Of a stretch of DNA of 19,582 bases, positions 1 to 10,525 are shown piece after piece. The number at the start of each line of letters is the position of its first letter. Position 1 is the first letter of the stretch. Position numbers and translations under genes: made by a program. The notes beneath the pieces are model-generated. The model was not told the DNA's origin, searched no databases, and saw only the letters and a list, made by a program, of their open reading frames with translations. This DNA is from Funneliformis mosseae (lineage: Eukaryota; Glomeromycota; Glomeromycetes; Glomerales; Glomeraceae), in assembly GCA_910592005.1 (NCBI GenBank), contig CAJVPP010001499.1:1-19582 (forward strand), in the 5' to 3' direction.

Positions 1-95
1 GAAAATTTTCGGATTGAATTTTTTGCAATCTGAAACTGAACCGAAGTTAATCCGAACCGAAAATTTTCAGATTAATCCGAACCGTTCAGAGCTTT
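1..95. repeat. Degenerate CCGAA/TTCGG-motif repeat at the left edge
   Basis: Variants of AATCCGAACCG occur at about 49-59 and 74-84, and GAAAATTTTC followed by GGATT or AGATTAA occurs at 1-15 and 59-73. The CGAAAATTTTCG core is palindromic. This is the only CpG-bearing stretch in the first few kilobases, and it stops abruptly after about position 95. It looks like the end of a dispersed repeat or a transposon subterminal region that continues to the left of the window. The CAGAGCT at about 87-93 could be a transposon terminus, but no partner end is visible. Confidence 0.5.
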
Positions 96-2770
96 AGTTT
101 GGATAGATATAATTATAATATTTTATATTTATATTTTTTTTTCAATATAACATTGAGTAGAAATTTCAAAGAGCAATATCTGAAAAAAAACTTATTGCAA
201 TCGTAATATTGAACTGCAAAAAATTGAATATTTTAATATAAAATAAGATAATGCTTTAATTATATACAATTTTTTATTTATTTGTCATTAATATTCATTG
301 ACAGACAGATAATTCAAATTATCAAAAATTATACAAAATTCACATTCTGTCTTTTCATTATCAAACTACTCTACTTCATCTCATTGTTATTTACATTATG
401 TAAAATTAATAAAGCATTCAAAATACTATTCAGTATGATTTGAATTTTAATTATTTTATATTTTTATAATCAGTATATCCTTATACTTTTTAATTTAATT
501 CAACTATTTTCATATTTGTAATCAGTTTTATCAACTTGATTCTTTCTGACTATTTTTTCTTATTTTTAAATTCTCAAGATCATTTTTTTGATTCTTTTAA
601 TATCTTATCAAACAGATTATTTTGATAATAAAAAATGATTAATATTCTTCCATTATAGATTCACTTTCAAATGATTCAATATTTAAAATTTTTTGTTACA
701 GAAAGATAAATATTTTTCATTAATTAATTATTTATTAAAAATATTATTAATACCTTTTCTCTCTCTATAGATAATACAAATTTTTACAAATATAAATGTT
801 TTTTTAACATTATTAATTTATGTTATAATATTAAAAAAAATTAAAATCTTTTTAAATCAAAAAAAGAATATTATATAAAAAAACTTCATAATTATTAAAA
901 AACAATTGTCATTTATAGCTTTTTTATTATTTAATTATAATTTTTAGATTTAATGAAAATTCATTTCAAAATAAATATTGATTAAATAATATTAATAAAC
1001 TTTAAATCAGAATTTTTTTAAGTAATTTTAAATTTTTATTTTTTTTAAAAATTGATTTATCAAGTTTTAAAGATATACTAATTTTAAGAATAAACTTAAA
1101 TAGATCTAAGTTCTTAATCTAAGTTAAAATAAATCTTAATTCTTTTACTTATTTTATATAGAATTAATCTATAAATTTATTTAATAGGATTAGATTAGAT
1201 TAAGTTTAAAATTTTTATTCTTAAGGTTTTTTTATTATAAGTTTTATTATAATAATAATAGTTTTTCAATAGTTTATTTTTAAAAAAAATAAATAAACAT
1301 ATTGAATTATAAATGATACAAATGAAATCTTTTTATTAAAATTCTTAAAAATAAGACATAATTAAGTATTTCTTTATATAATATTCAAATTTAAAAAGAA
1401 AAAATTACAGATATAAAAAGTAATTATAAATATATTTAATAAATTTACGAAATCTTTAAAAACTTTAAATAAAATATGTATCTAAATACTAAAAAATTTT
1501 TTAAAATTAAAAAAATTACTTTCAAATTTATAGAAATATTGTCTTTTTTTTCATTATTGTAATGATTTTTTTATAATATAATTGATATTATTTTTTTATT
1601 CATTAAGTAAATTATATATAATAAAAATAATTTTACAAGTATAATGATAATGATTTTTAATTTTTTTATTATAAAATATAAATTATTATTAAATTATATA
1701 TTTAATTTTAATAAAAAAATATTTTTTAGTATTATACAAAAAAGTGAATTAATATTAAGATGTAATATTATTTTTAGTATTAAATACTGATAATTTTTTA
1801 CTTATCTAATATAAAAATACATTTTGATATTAAAATTCTATAAAATATAAAAATAATTTTATCTAATTTTAATTTTTAAGCTAGATTTATTTTTTAGTAT
1901 TAGAATATAATTTTATTTCAAGTAAATATTAAATATATAAAAAATTATCTGATTTAATATTATATCTTAATATTAAAAATTTTAGTAAAAAATTAGTTTA
2001 TATTTAAATACTTAAATAAAATAGACTATTAGGCAAATTTTTAATATTAAAATAAAATGCTAAATAAATCAATAATTTAAATATATAATATTTCTCAAAA
2101 GAAGTTTTTAAATAGATACATAATATAGATACTTATATCACATAATATATAAATTTATATATTACATGATTATACATATTATGTAATTTTAAATTGCAAT
2201 AAATGTTTTTTTAACAAATTAATATTTTTTTATGATTAATTATACTAAAACAAAAAATTAAAGAATTAGTTGTAATTTATAAAATTGATACTTGTTTATT
2301 ATTATTATTATAAATAATATCTAAGCTATATAACAAGAACATTAGTACCTTAATAGCTTAAAAAAAAATTTGAGTCTTCAGTTAATATTTAATATAAACT
2401 GAATCTTATTACTCAAAATAAATGTGTAAATTTAAAATATTTAGAATCCCATTTCTCAAAACAAAAAAAAAATAAAAAAATAAAAACTAATTTAAAATAA
2501 AAGTTTGAAAAAATAGTAAAAAATAAACAAAAATATTTATATATATATTTAAAAATAAAAAAAAGAGAATAGAATAATTAATAAATATAAATTGTAAAAA
2601 TACATCTAATAAAAAATTTAATATAAAATTTCATAAAAATATTAAGTTTTAAAATATATGATTTTTATAAAATTTCAATATAATGTATATGTTATTTCCT
2701 TAAGTAAAATCTTAAACTTAATATAAAAAAGTAGAAAAATGTATATAAAAATAAGAAAAAAATATATATT
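96..2770. other. Gene-free AT-rich stretch
   Basis: I see no gene here. The sequence is A- and T-runs with almost no C or G, and I noticed CpG only near 193 and 1447. On the minus strand around 360-720 one frame reads acidic and lysine-rich for short runs (for example LENLKIRKNSQKESS) between frequent stops. That could be the remains of a coding sequence, but I cannot name it. No tRNA or rRNA signature was found. Confidence 0.55.
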
Positions 2771-3845
2771 TTATAATGCTTTCATCATTGTCTTTGTATA
2801 AATTAAAATATCATCATCATTTTTAATATCACTATTTATATTATCAATATCTTAAATATTCTTATCAATTTTCAAGAAATTATGTAAAATTATTATGCAA
2901 TATGTAAATAAAATTCCTATTTTAACTATTTTAATATTAAAATTTCTTAATATTCTAAATTTTGCTTTTAATCTTCTAAAAGCATTTTCTATTACAACTT
3001 AATAAGATAAATAAAATTGATAAAAATCTTTTTATTTTAAGAATTTAGATTTTTAAAAAGTGGAATTAAAAAAGGTGAAATAGAATAAACTGAATCTTTC
3101 AAAAGATAATCATTTTCTCAAATTAGATTAGAATAATTTTTGTAAAAGAAAAATTTCTAAAACTCTAGTATTATATATAGAACTAGATAAACCTACATCA
3201 AAATTAATAAAAATTCTCTTATCATTTATAATATCTTGATAATGAATAACATATTACTTTTTTCTAGTAAAATAAGCTTTATTTTTGTTTAATACATTTT
3301 TATAATTATATGTATTCCATCTACTACACTAATTATATTTTTTAATTCTCCTAAATTTTCAAATCTTTTATGAATTTTTTTCGCTCTCTTAAAATAGATT
3401 ATTTAATAAAAGATTTTTTTATATCATAGTTACTTAAATAATTCATTTAGTATAAAGAATTACTGTTTCTTCTTCTATTCCAATATGTGAATAAATTCCA
3501 AATAAACTTCTAATAGATCTAAGTCTATAAAGAAATATAGCTAATTAAAGCTTAATACAAACTTGCAGCTTTATTTCTTATGATAAAAATATAGAATAGA
3601 AATGTAATAGATTAGCTAATTATTAAAAATTATAAAAAAACATTCTCAAGAGTTTTAAAATCAATTAGAATTATATAAAGAAAGAATTTCTTATTACCAA
3701 TATTTAAATTTTGCTAAACAATATATATGTAACTTTAAATATTGTGTATTTAATTTTAATATTAAAATTAATTATAAAATTGAGTTATCTTCTTTCTCAC
3801 TCAAATTTTCATCTTTTTCTTTATCACCTAAAAAATTTGTAACTA
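2771..3845 (-). pseudogene. Decayed PIF/Harbinger (HARBI1-like, DDE_Tnp_4) transposase
   Basis: This is a dead cut-and-paste transposase read on the minus strand in several frames. In order: an acidic start near 3840-3775 (GDKEKDENLSEKED); a helical N-terminal region with the helix-turn-helix-like FGIYSHIGIEEETVILYTK at about 3500-3435; VVDGIHI holding the first catalytic Asp (codon 3319-3321); AYFTRKK then NFDVGLSSSIYNTRV, where the usual second Asp is Asn (codon 3170-3172); and VVIENAFRRLKAKFRILRN with the catalytic Glu at 2987-2989, followed by CIIILHNF. This order and the roughly 350-codon span match full-length Harbinger transposases. At least six stops and several frameshifts break it, many explicable as CAA to TAA or CGA to TGA. 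It is not functional. I could not identify its terminal inverted repeats with confidence. Confidence 0.85.
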
Positions 3846-3886
3846 TAGTATATTATAATAAATTATCATTTCATATTGTAAAATAA

Positions 3887-3959
3887 AGCCAATCATATTT
3901 AATAACATCAATTTGATTAATCAAATATATGCTTAATTATAACAATGCTCTGATTGGCT
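3887..3959. repeat. Inverted repeat AGCCAATCA/TGATTGGCT with internal palindrome
   Basis: AGCCAATCA (3887-3895) is the exact reverse complement of TGATTGGCT (3951-3959). Between them lies a perfect 16-bp palindrome, ATTTGATTAATCAAAT (3911-3926). The pair sits about 45 bp upstream of the likely start of the Harbinger relic. It could be one terminus of that element or a separate small foldback element. Confidence 0.6.
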
Positions 3960-4077
3960 ATACTTTTGATTGATCTACTCTGATCTATAATTAAACAGAA
4001 CTATTTAATTCAACTACACGAAGTGTATAACCAATAGTATAAATTAAAATATCTTGACTAGTCTTTTTATATCTAAC

Positions 4078-4113
4078 TAATATAGTAATAGTCTAGTAAC
4101 TATTACTATATTA
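4078..4113. repeat. Perfect 14-bp stem-loop
   Basis: TAATATAGTAATAG (4078-4091) pairs perfectly with CTATTACTATATTA (4100-4113) across an 8-nt loop. It is not followed by a T-run and has no gene next to it, so a terminator role is not supported. It probably belongs to the same foldback-rich patch as the inverted repeat at 3887-3959. Confidence 0.7.
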
Positions 4114-5534
4114 ATAGCAAAAAAAATATAATATTATATTATTCTACAGTTAATTCTTTAAACACTTTTTTAGATATTTTGAAATTAAAGTTTATTTTAA
4201 TTCAAAATTAAAATAAATAAATTAAACATGTATTTATTAGGTTTGATTCATATAAATAAAGTTTGAAATATTATAAAATCATAAATCATATAATGTTAAT
4301 AATATGAAATTACACCTAAAAAATAGTGTTTAAAAACTTTGGTAGCCTTTTGTAAATAAATATTCTACTTCATTTATATTACTTTATTCATATAAATATC
4401 AATTTTATTTATTTTATCTAAATTTTTTTTTAAATTTTATTAATTAATATTATATAATAAATAAAATATTAAGTAATTATAATTTATAATACTTAATTCA
4501 TTATTAATTTATATCTTTTTCTTTTAATTTTTTCTTCTTTCTCACTATTACTTAATTTCTCTTCTATTGATATTTAATTTCTTTTCTAATATTTAAAATA
4601 AATATTTTTTGTTATAAAATTACTATTTAAAACAAAATAAATATTTGTATAAATGTAAATTTTCGTTTATTTTATAAAAAAATATTTTGCAGTTAATAAT
4701 AAAACTAAATTATTTTGCAATTATGAATAAATAATGTATAAGCAATAAATTTTAATTTATATACAGTATGTACAAAAATTATTTTTTATTTTATTTTAAG
4801 TATATCCTTTATAGATTTATATTTATTAAAGCCTTTAAAAAGAATCTTTTTATCTGATATTTCAGTTATTTTTTTATTCAATTATTAGGTTATCTTTTTA
4901 ACCATTTTATATATTGTAATTATCAAAATCTGAATTTTACAAATGTATGATATTTTATGAGTTCAATATCATTAATAAAAACTATATTTACTTAATATAT
5001 TTCTAATACTCATCATTAAAAAAATTGTTTTACAAATTAATTTTTATTTATCTGAGAATTATTCTTCATAATTTTAGTTAATATTCTTAATAATCATATT
5101 TTCTTTTATTTTTATAATTAATCTTTTTCATTTATTATTTATTTTTATTCTATATTTTTGTTATTTATTCTAATTATTCCTTTATTTCATTGATTTTTTT
5201 TTTCTATCCTATTAAAGGTTATTAAATGAAATCTAGATATTTTGCAAGTCATCTAAATGAAAAAAAGTAAAATTTAATGAAATTATATTAAAATTTTGTA
5301 AAATTCTAAAAAGTAAAACTATATCAAAGCTTATAAAAATGTGAAACTATATCAATTCTTTAGTAAAAAATTAGTAAAACTATAGTTTAGATATTTTGTT
5401 AAATCTAAAATAAGTTTAGACAAGCATTCTTAATTACATTACATTTTCTTTTTATATTTCATTCAATTTTTCTTAAATTATAAACTTTCTATTTGATTAT
5501 TTTATTATTTTATTAAAATTATATATCATAGTTG
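4114..5534. other. Gene-free AT-rich stretch
   Basis: No gene, RNA gene or clear repeat is visible. The stretch is T-rich in its second half (about 4850-5200). Short lysine- and glutamate-rich runs appear on the minus strand near 4500-4560 but are interrupted and unrecognisable. Confidence 0.5.
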
Positions 5535-5704
5535 TTGTCACTATTAATTATATATTATGTGATTATTATCACTAATTATATATCATATGTTATTATCTTT
5601 ATAAATAATATATTATATATTATTATTATTAATTATATATTATATATTATATATTATTATTATTAGTTATATATTATATATTATTATTATTATCAATTAT
5701 ATAT
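5535..5704. repeat. AT-only tandem array (AATTATATATTATATATTATTATT-like units)
   Basis: About five imperfect copies of a unit built from AATTATATATTATATATT followed by a run of ATT triplets lie head to tail. The copies become more alike toward the right end (5600-5704), as expected of recent slippage or unequal exchange. No coding capacity. Confidence 0.7.
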
Positions 5705-5820
5705 CCATTTATAAAGCATTAAATATATTATATTTTTTTTCTTATTATTTATATTATTTTATATTATTATTAATATTTCTTTTTTCAAAACATTATTATA
5801 TTTTGTAACTAATTAAATAT

Positions 5821-6591
5821 TAATACTATATATAGTTTATGTTATATAGATATGGTATGAGATAATTCAACTTTATATAATAGAAGCTATGGCTATTCTC
5901 AAAAAGGAAGAAATAGGTATAAATTTAAAAAGCTTTATACAGGAACTATAGAAGTCATTTTTTATTATGTTAATATTAACTATTAATTAATTGCTTTATA
6001 ATAGAGTAAATTATGTAATATTATACAATTATCTAAAAAGAAAATTTATGTAACCAATTTTGAGATATAAGCTTAAAATTTGCTAAGAGAAAAATTTCTA
6101 TTTTTGGATATTTATATAATGTTATATAATGTAATCAGATTATTTATACATATAATCTAAGTATTACTATTACACAGATTTTTTTATTATATAAAATTAA
6201 TATCAATATTAATATTAATTTTAATATTAATATTGATAGATACAATAGTTGTTTATATATGATTTTAAAAATTAGAAAGAAAGTTTTTTGTAATTTTATT
6301 ATGTAAAAAAAAATAAAATTAAATAAAAAATTAATAATTATAATTACTAATAATTAAAATAATGATAAAATCAAAGAATTTATTAAAAAATTATGCTGTA
6401 GTAATAAAATTTCCTGTTTTATCTAATAATTTTAGCCAAAAAAATCATTAATAATCTAATATAAACTGCCTAAAAAAAATTAAAATAAATAAATAAGATA
6501 AAATAAAAAAAATAAAATTAATAATCAAAACTAAATATCATATCAAAATAAGAAAAAGAAAAAAAGTAATAAATCAAAAAAAATTAGTCAG
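5821..6591. repeat. Diverged duplicated segment, copy 1
   Basis: This segment aligns in order with 7432-8087. Shared anchors include TAATACTATATA-AGTTTATG (5821 and 7432), ACTTTATATA-AG-GAAAGCTAT-like sequence ahead of an AAAAGGAA-type run, GTTGTTTATATATGATTTT (6247 and 7671), GTAATTTT-ATTATGTAA (6291 and 7725), and AAATCAAAAAAA-TTAGTCAG (about 6571 and 8070). The spacing between anchors differs by small gaps. Several differences are transitions with C or G in copy 2 and T or A here. It looks like a non-autonomous repeat or an old segmental duplication; no protein is recognisable. Confidence 0.7.
6201..6238. repeat. Perfect 18-bp hairpin inside duplicated segment copy 1
   Basis: TATCAATATTAATATTAA (6201-6218) pairs perfectly with the 18 bases at 6221-6238 across a 2-nt loop. 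The matching place in copy 2 (7581-7668) has instead become a tandem array of the same TATCAATATTAATA-type motif, so the hairpin is the expandable part of the duplicated unit. Confidence 0.75.
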
Positions 6592-7431
6592 TTTATCTTT
6601 ACCATAATAATGAATCAGACAGTTATATTCAAAGGTTTCATTCAATTTGTAGCCTAAGAAATGTTAATGATAATATTAACCTAATCTAAAATATATAAGA
6701 ATAAAAAAAATTTAAAAATAAAAAAAAATTATTTAATTAAATTAGGCAACTTACCTTCAGTGTATTGATAAACTGAAAAAAATGGAACTAAACAAATAAA
6801 AAAGTTAAAGAAAATAAAAACAAAAATAAAAATAAATAAAAAGTAAAAAATATTAAAACAAATAAAATATTAAGAAATATATATATATATAAAAAGAATT
6901 GGAACTAAAAGATGAAATATAAAAAAAAATATAAAAAAATAAAAAGCAGAAGGAAAATAAAAAAAATAAAAAATAAAAAGAAATATAAAAAAAATAAAAA
7001 ATAAAAAATAAAAATATAATAATCTAATAAAATAAAACAAATAAAAATAATAAAAATAATAAAAATAAATTAAATTTAAAAAATTAAAAAAAATTAAAAA
7101 AAAAATATTTTTATAAATAATTAACCTTAATCTTATTTATTTATCTTAAATATATTAAAACTTTATGTTTTTTCATCACAATAGTAATGCAAAAACATCA
7201 CTTAGATAAAATTGCTAGCAAAATAAAAAAAAAATTTTAATTTGCTTAGCTTGTCATAATGATAAACTGAACTGTTTTAACCTATATATAATATATATAT
7301 TAACAAATTAAATAAAATATATGTATCTTTCAAATAATAAAGTTAGCCTTTGGCTAATCATAATTATAAATTTAGTTAATATTATATAAATTAATTAATA
7401 AAATATACCATTTTAATATTAATTCCTTATT
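6592..7431. repeat. A-rich low-complexity tract with degenerate GATAAACTGAA modules
   Basis: The centre (about 6690-7110) is almost pure AAATAAAA-type low complexity on the plus strand. Around it are short modules that recur to the right: ACTTACCTTCAGTG-ATTGATAAACTGAA (about 6748-6780), TTAGCTTGTCATAATGATAAACTGAACTG (about 7244-7274), and TTTATCTTTACC-TAATAATGAATCAGACAG (about 6592-6622). The stretch 7344-7374 is related to 8358-8388. No gene is seen. Confidence 0.5.
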
Positions 7432-8087
7432 TAATACTATATACAGTTTATGCTATATAGATGTTAGTATTAAATGATGTTACTTTATATAGTGAAAGCT
7501 ATTGCTATTTCCAAAAGAAAGGAATAGTAATAAATTTGATTAGCTTCATACAGTAATTATGAAGGTTATTTTTATTTATATTGATATCAATATCAATATT
7601 AATATCAATATTGATTTCAATATCAATATTAATATCAATATTGATTTCAATTTAATATTGATAGAAATAACAGTTGTTTATATATGATTTTTTTTTAAAA
7701 AAAAATTGAAACAGAAAGTTTTTTTGTAATTTTTATTATGTAATGTAAAAAAATTAAAAAAAAAATTAGTTATTATCATGATTACTAATGCTAATATTTA
7801 AAGTACTAATAAAAATATCAAAAAATTTATGTTACAGTAACAAAAATTGATAATTTCAGCTAAAGAAATAAACTGATCTAGCCTAAAAAATAAAATTAAT
7901 AGTGAGAATAATAATTAAAAAAGAAAAAACAATAATTTTAATTGTATTTGCCAATCTAATTTTATCTAAACTAAACTGTTTAAAAAAAAATATTATTAAA
8001 TAGATAAAATAAATAAAATTAGTAATCAGATCTAATTATTAAAATAATAAAAAGAAAAAAAACAAATAAATCAAAAAAATTAGTCAG
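7432..8087. repeat. Diverged duplicated segment, copy 2
   Basis: This is the partner of 5821-6591, in the same orientation, about 1.5 kb apart. It keeps slightly more C and G than copy 1 (for example CAGTTTATGC against TAGTTTATGT). It is shorter by roughly 115 bp, although it has gained an internal 30-bp tandem duplication. I see no open reading frame. Confidence 0.7.
7591..7650. repeat. Exact 30-bp tandem duplication
   Basis: The 30 bases at 7591-7620 are repeated without a mismatch at 7621-7650. The ten bases before (7581-7590) resemble the unit's end and the bases after begin to resemble it again. Perfect identity in an otherwise decayed region points to a recent slippage event. The unit consists of TATCAATATT-type motifs in both orientations, so the array can also fold. 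Confidence 0.85.
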
Positions 8088-8640
8088 CTAACCTTTATTT
8101 TCATTTGAAAGTTCTGTCTAGTTTTAATCTAAAAGAAGAATCTAATTAAACCTAAAAATAAAAATAATATAATATAAAAAGTTAAAAAAGAAAATAATAA
8201 AAAAAAATTAATATAAAAAAAAATATATAAAAAATAACAAAATCAAAAAATCAAAATTAAAAAAAAGTCAAAATTAAAAATCAAAATTTATTAAAAATAA
8301 TTGTAGGTATTAAAAATCAAATTAAAAATTAAATAAAATACTTTTAAATATTAAGAATAACCTCTGGCCGATCATGATCATGAATCTAAATAAGTCAAAT
8401 AAAATAAATATCAATCTTAGCTTATCTTTTCTACAGTGATAAACTAAACAATTTTATTTGAAAGTTTTATCTAATACTTAGCTTAAGAGATCTAACCTAA
8501 AATTAAAAAAATTAAAAAAGAATATAAAAAAAACTAAAAAAAAAATTATTCATTAATAAACTAACCTTCATTGCGGTGATAAAGTAACCTAAAAAAGAAA
8601 ACTAATCAAACTTAAAATAAAAGTTACAAATATTATATAT
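8088..8640. repeat. Further degenerate copies of the GATAAACT module family
   Basis: Recurring pieces include CTTAGCTTATCTTTTCTACAGTGATAAACTAAACA (split by eye, about 8415-8450), TTATTTGAAAGTTTTATCTAAT (8455-8476), AGATCTAACCTAAAATTAAAAAA (about 8489-8511) and ACTAACCTTCATTGCGGTGATAAA (about 8560-8584). Together with the modules at 6.6-7.3 kb they form at least five related copies. The copies near 8360 and 8570 keep CpG and so may be the least decayed. No coding frame is visible. Confidence 0.45.
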
Positions 8641-9431
8641 TCTACAAAAATAATAATAAATAAATAGATTCTAGATGAATATTATTACAATACTAATTGA
8701 ATTTTCTGGTTGTATAGATATACTGTATAAAGATAAATCTAATTGATGATCAACAACTTTTAAACTATGAATACAAATTTGTAAACTGATAAAAAAATTT
8801 TTCACAAAACAATTTTTTAAGAAATTTTTTATATAAAGTCTTTTTTTTTATACAATGTAAAATTATTATTTTATAAATTTTTATTTAATATTTTTCTCAA
8901 AATACTGGATTGATAAAGCTGTAATAATAAGAATTAAAAATTTATAGAAATGCTGATATTGACTAAAGAAATGTAATTGAATATAAATTACATTAATCAA
9001 ATTTTAGCTCAAAATCATTGGATTTTTATATAATATACATAATATAAAAGTGAATAAACTGTTTATTTAGTATGATATAAAATTAAATTGTTTACATATA
9101 AGAAATGAGATGTTATTTTAACTTTCAGTAATGTAATGGTTGTTAATAATTTTGAATTAACTTTAGATTTTTTATAATTATTTATTTTTTATATTTTTAT
9201 ACCATTTTTATAAAATAAACAATTCCTTAAATATTTTTATTATTAATTTTAATTTAGTTTCTTATTAAATCAAAAATATTTATTCCTTTTAATAATAAAT
9301 TTTAATTAAAAGATGTAATTTTTTTTATGAAATGCAGGTATTAATTAATGTACATATTGTTTTCAAATAATTAGAAATTAAATAACTTTTCATTTTCATA
9401 TTTTAACAAAAATTAATGCAGACTAAAGATC
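8641..9431. other. Gene-free AT-rich stretch
   Basis: No gene, RNA gene or repeat with clear borders is visible. Composition is uniform AT-rich, with no CpG noticed. Confidence 0.5.
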
Positions 9432-9564
9432 ATTGCAACTGATTGTAACTGGTGATAAATAAGCATCACAGTGTTACAACTAGTTGTAACATTAATAAAA
9501 ATTGAGTTGCAACTAGTTGCAACCAGTAACAAATAAGCATCATATAGTTGCAACTAGTTGCAAC
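9432..9564. repeat. Four regularly spaced 18-bp palindromes (GTTGCAACTAGTTGCAAC family)
   Basis: Palindromes lie at 9432-9449 (degenerate), 9473-9490 (GTTACAACTAGTTGTAAC, perfect), 9506-9523 and 9547-9564 (both GTTGCAACTAGTTGCAAC, perfect). Start-to-start distances are 41, 33 and 41 bp. The two 23-bp spacers inside the pairs are related and share AAATAAGCATCA, so the structure is two copies of a 59-bp unit (palindrome, spacer, palindrome) separated by 15 bp. It may be a small foldback (MITE-like) element or a protein-binding array. No gene is within 700 bp. Confidence 0.85.
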
Positions 9565-10080
9565 GCCATCTTTAATACAGATATAGTAAATAATCTTTAT
9601 AAATAAATCAATTTTAAATGTTTTATCAAAGAAAATACATAGACTATACTACTTCAAAGCAAAACAGATTATTGAAAAATAATAAAAGTATGATAATAAT
9701 GAGTTAGTTCTCAATAGTAATACTTAAAATCATAATAACAAAAGAATCTTTTATATACATATATTATTAGTTTATGATTTTTGTGAAATTGATGTACTCT
9801 ATGAATTAAGATTAATATTAATGATCTTAATACATTTTATTTATCTAGATTAAAAAGTTTTAACTAAGTAAGTTCTTTCTTTTGAAATAAAAAAAACTTA
9901 TCATACCTAATATGATAACTGTCATAAAAGTAAATGTCATTTTATGGTAAATTTCAATCTAATCATTTAATCAGAATATGAATATATCTTTAATTTTAAA
10001 AGTATTTATAATATATTATTGATGTTATCTTTTAAATAAGAATTAATTAAATTTATATACAAATAATTTTGCTAGGACAC
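9565..10080. other. Gene-free AT-rich stretch
   Basis: Nothing recognisable as a gene. It separates the palindrome array from the minisatellite at 10081. No clear repeat or RNA gene is visible. Confidence 0.5.
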
Positions 10081-10257
10081 ATTCATTTCACTGATAAACT
10101 TTTCATTGATAATTATTTCACTGATAAATATTTCACTGACAGGTTCATTTCAGTAACAAACATTTCACTGACAATTATTTCATTGACATGTTTATTTCAT
10201 TACCATATTCATTTCACTAATAAACATTTTACTAATGATCATTTCACTAACAAAAAA
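10081..10257. repeat. Minisatellite of about eleven 14-17-bp TTTCACTGATAA-type units
   Basis: Units begin TTTCACTGA, TTTCATTGA, TTTCAGTAA or TTTCACTAA followed by ACAA, ATAA or ATTA. Most are 15 bp, so a plus-strand frame of 63 codons (10069-10260) stays open and reads as a repeating HFTDK/YFTDK/HFTNK pattern. The open frame is best explained by the period being a multiple of three and the unit lacking stops in that frame. I do not call a gene: there is no coding context on either side and no recognised repeat-protein family. Confidence 0.75.
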
Positions 10258-10430
10258 TAATATTTTGAAGTTAAAAAATTACAAATGCTATAATTTATAT
10301 TTTTCAATAAATTTAATTCTTTAGAAATATTTTTATTTATTAATTGCCTATAGACATATAAACTAAATTAATATGTAACAATGATAAAATATGTAAATGA
10401 CTAGATTTTATTACAAACTGCCTAAAATGA

Positions 10431-10525
10431 AAGATTGTGAGCAATTTCTTATAAAAACTCCATAAGTGATCTATTTTTACGATTATTATATACTTTTTGA
10501 ATTCAATTTTTATACTCACAATCTT
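10431..10525. repeat. 11-bp inverted repeat AAGATTGTGAG/CTCACAATCTT
   Basis: AAGATTGTGAG (10431-10441) is the perfect reverse complement of 10515-10525, with 73 bp between. It lies at the C-terminal side of the MULE relic. It could be a small foldback element or a leftover transposon end. Confidence 0.6.

Noticed and set aside
1..2700. Mitochondrial or plastid DNA because of the extreme AT content.
   Set aside because: No rRNA, tRNA or respiratory genes are found, and nuclear DNA-transposon relics are continuous with this composition.
4078..4113. Rho-independent-type terminator.
   Set aside because: The stem is AT-only, has no T-run after it, and the window is eukaryotic in character.
9432..9564. 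CRISPR array.
   Set aside because: Only four repeats, the spacers are related rather than unique, spacing alternates 41/33/41, and there are no cas genes in a eukaryotic context.
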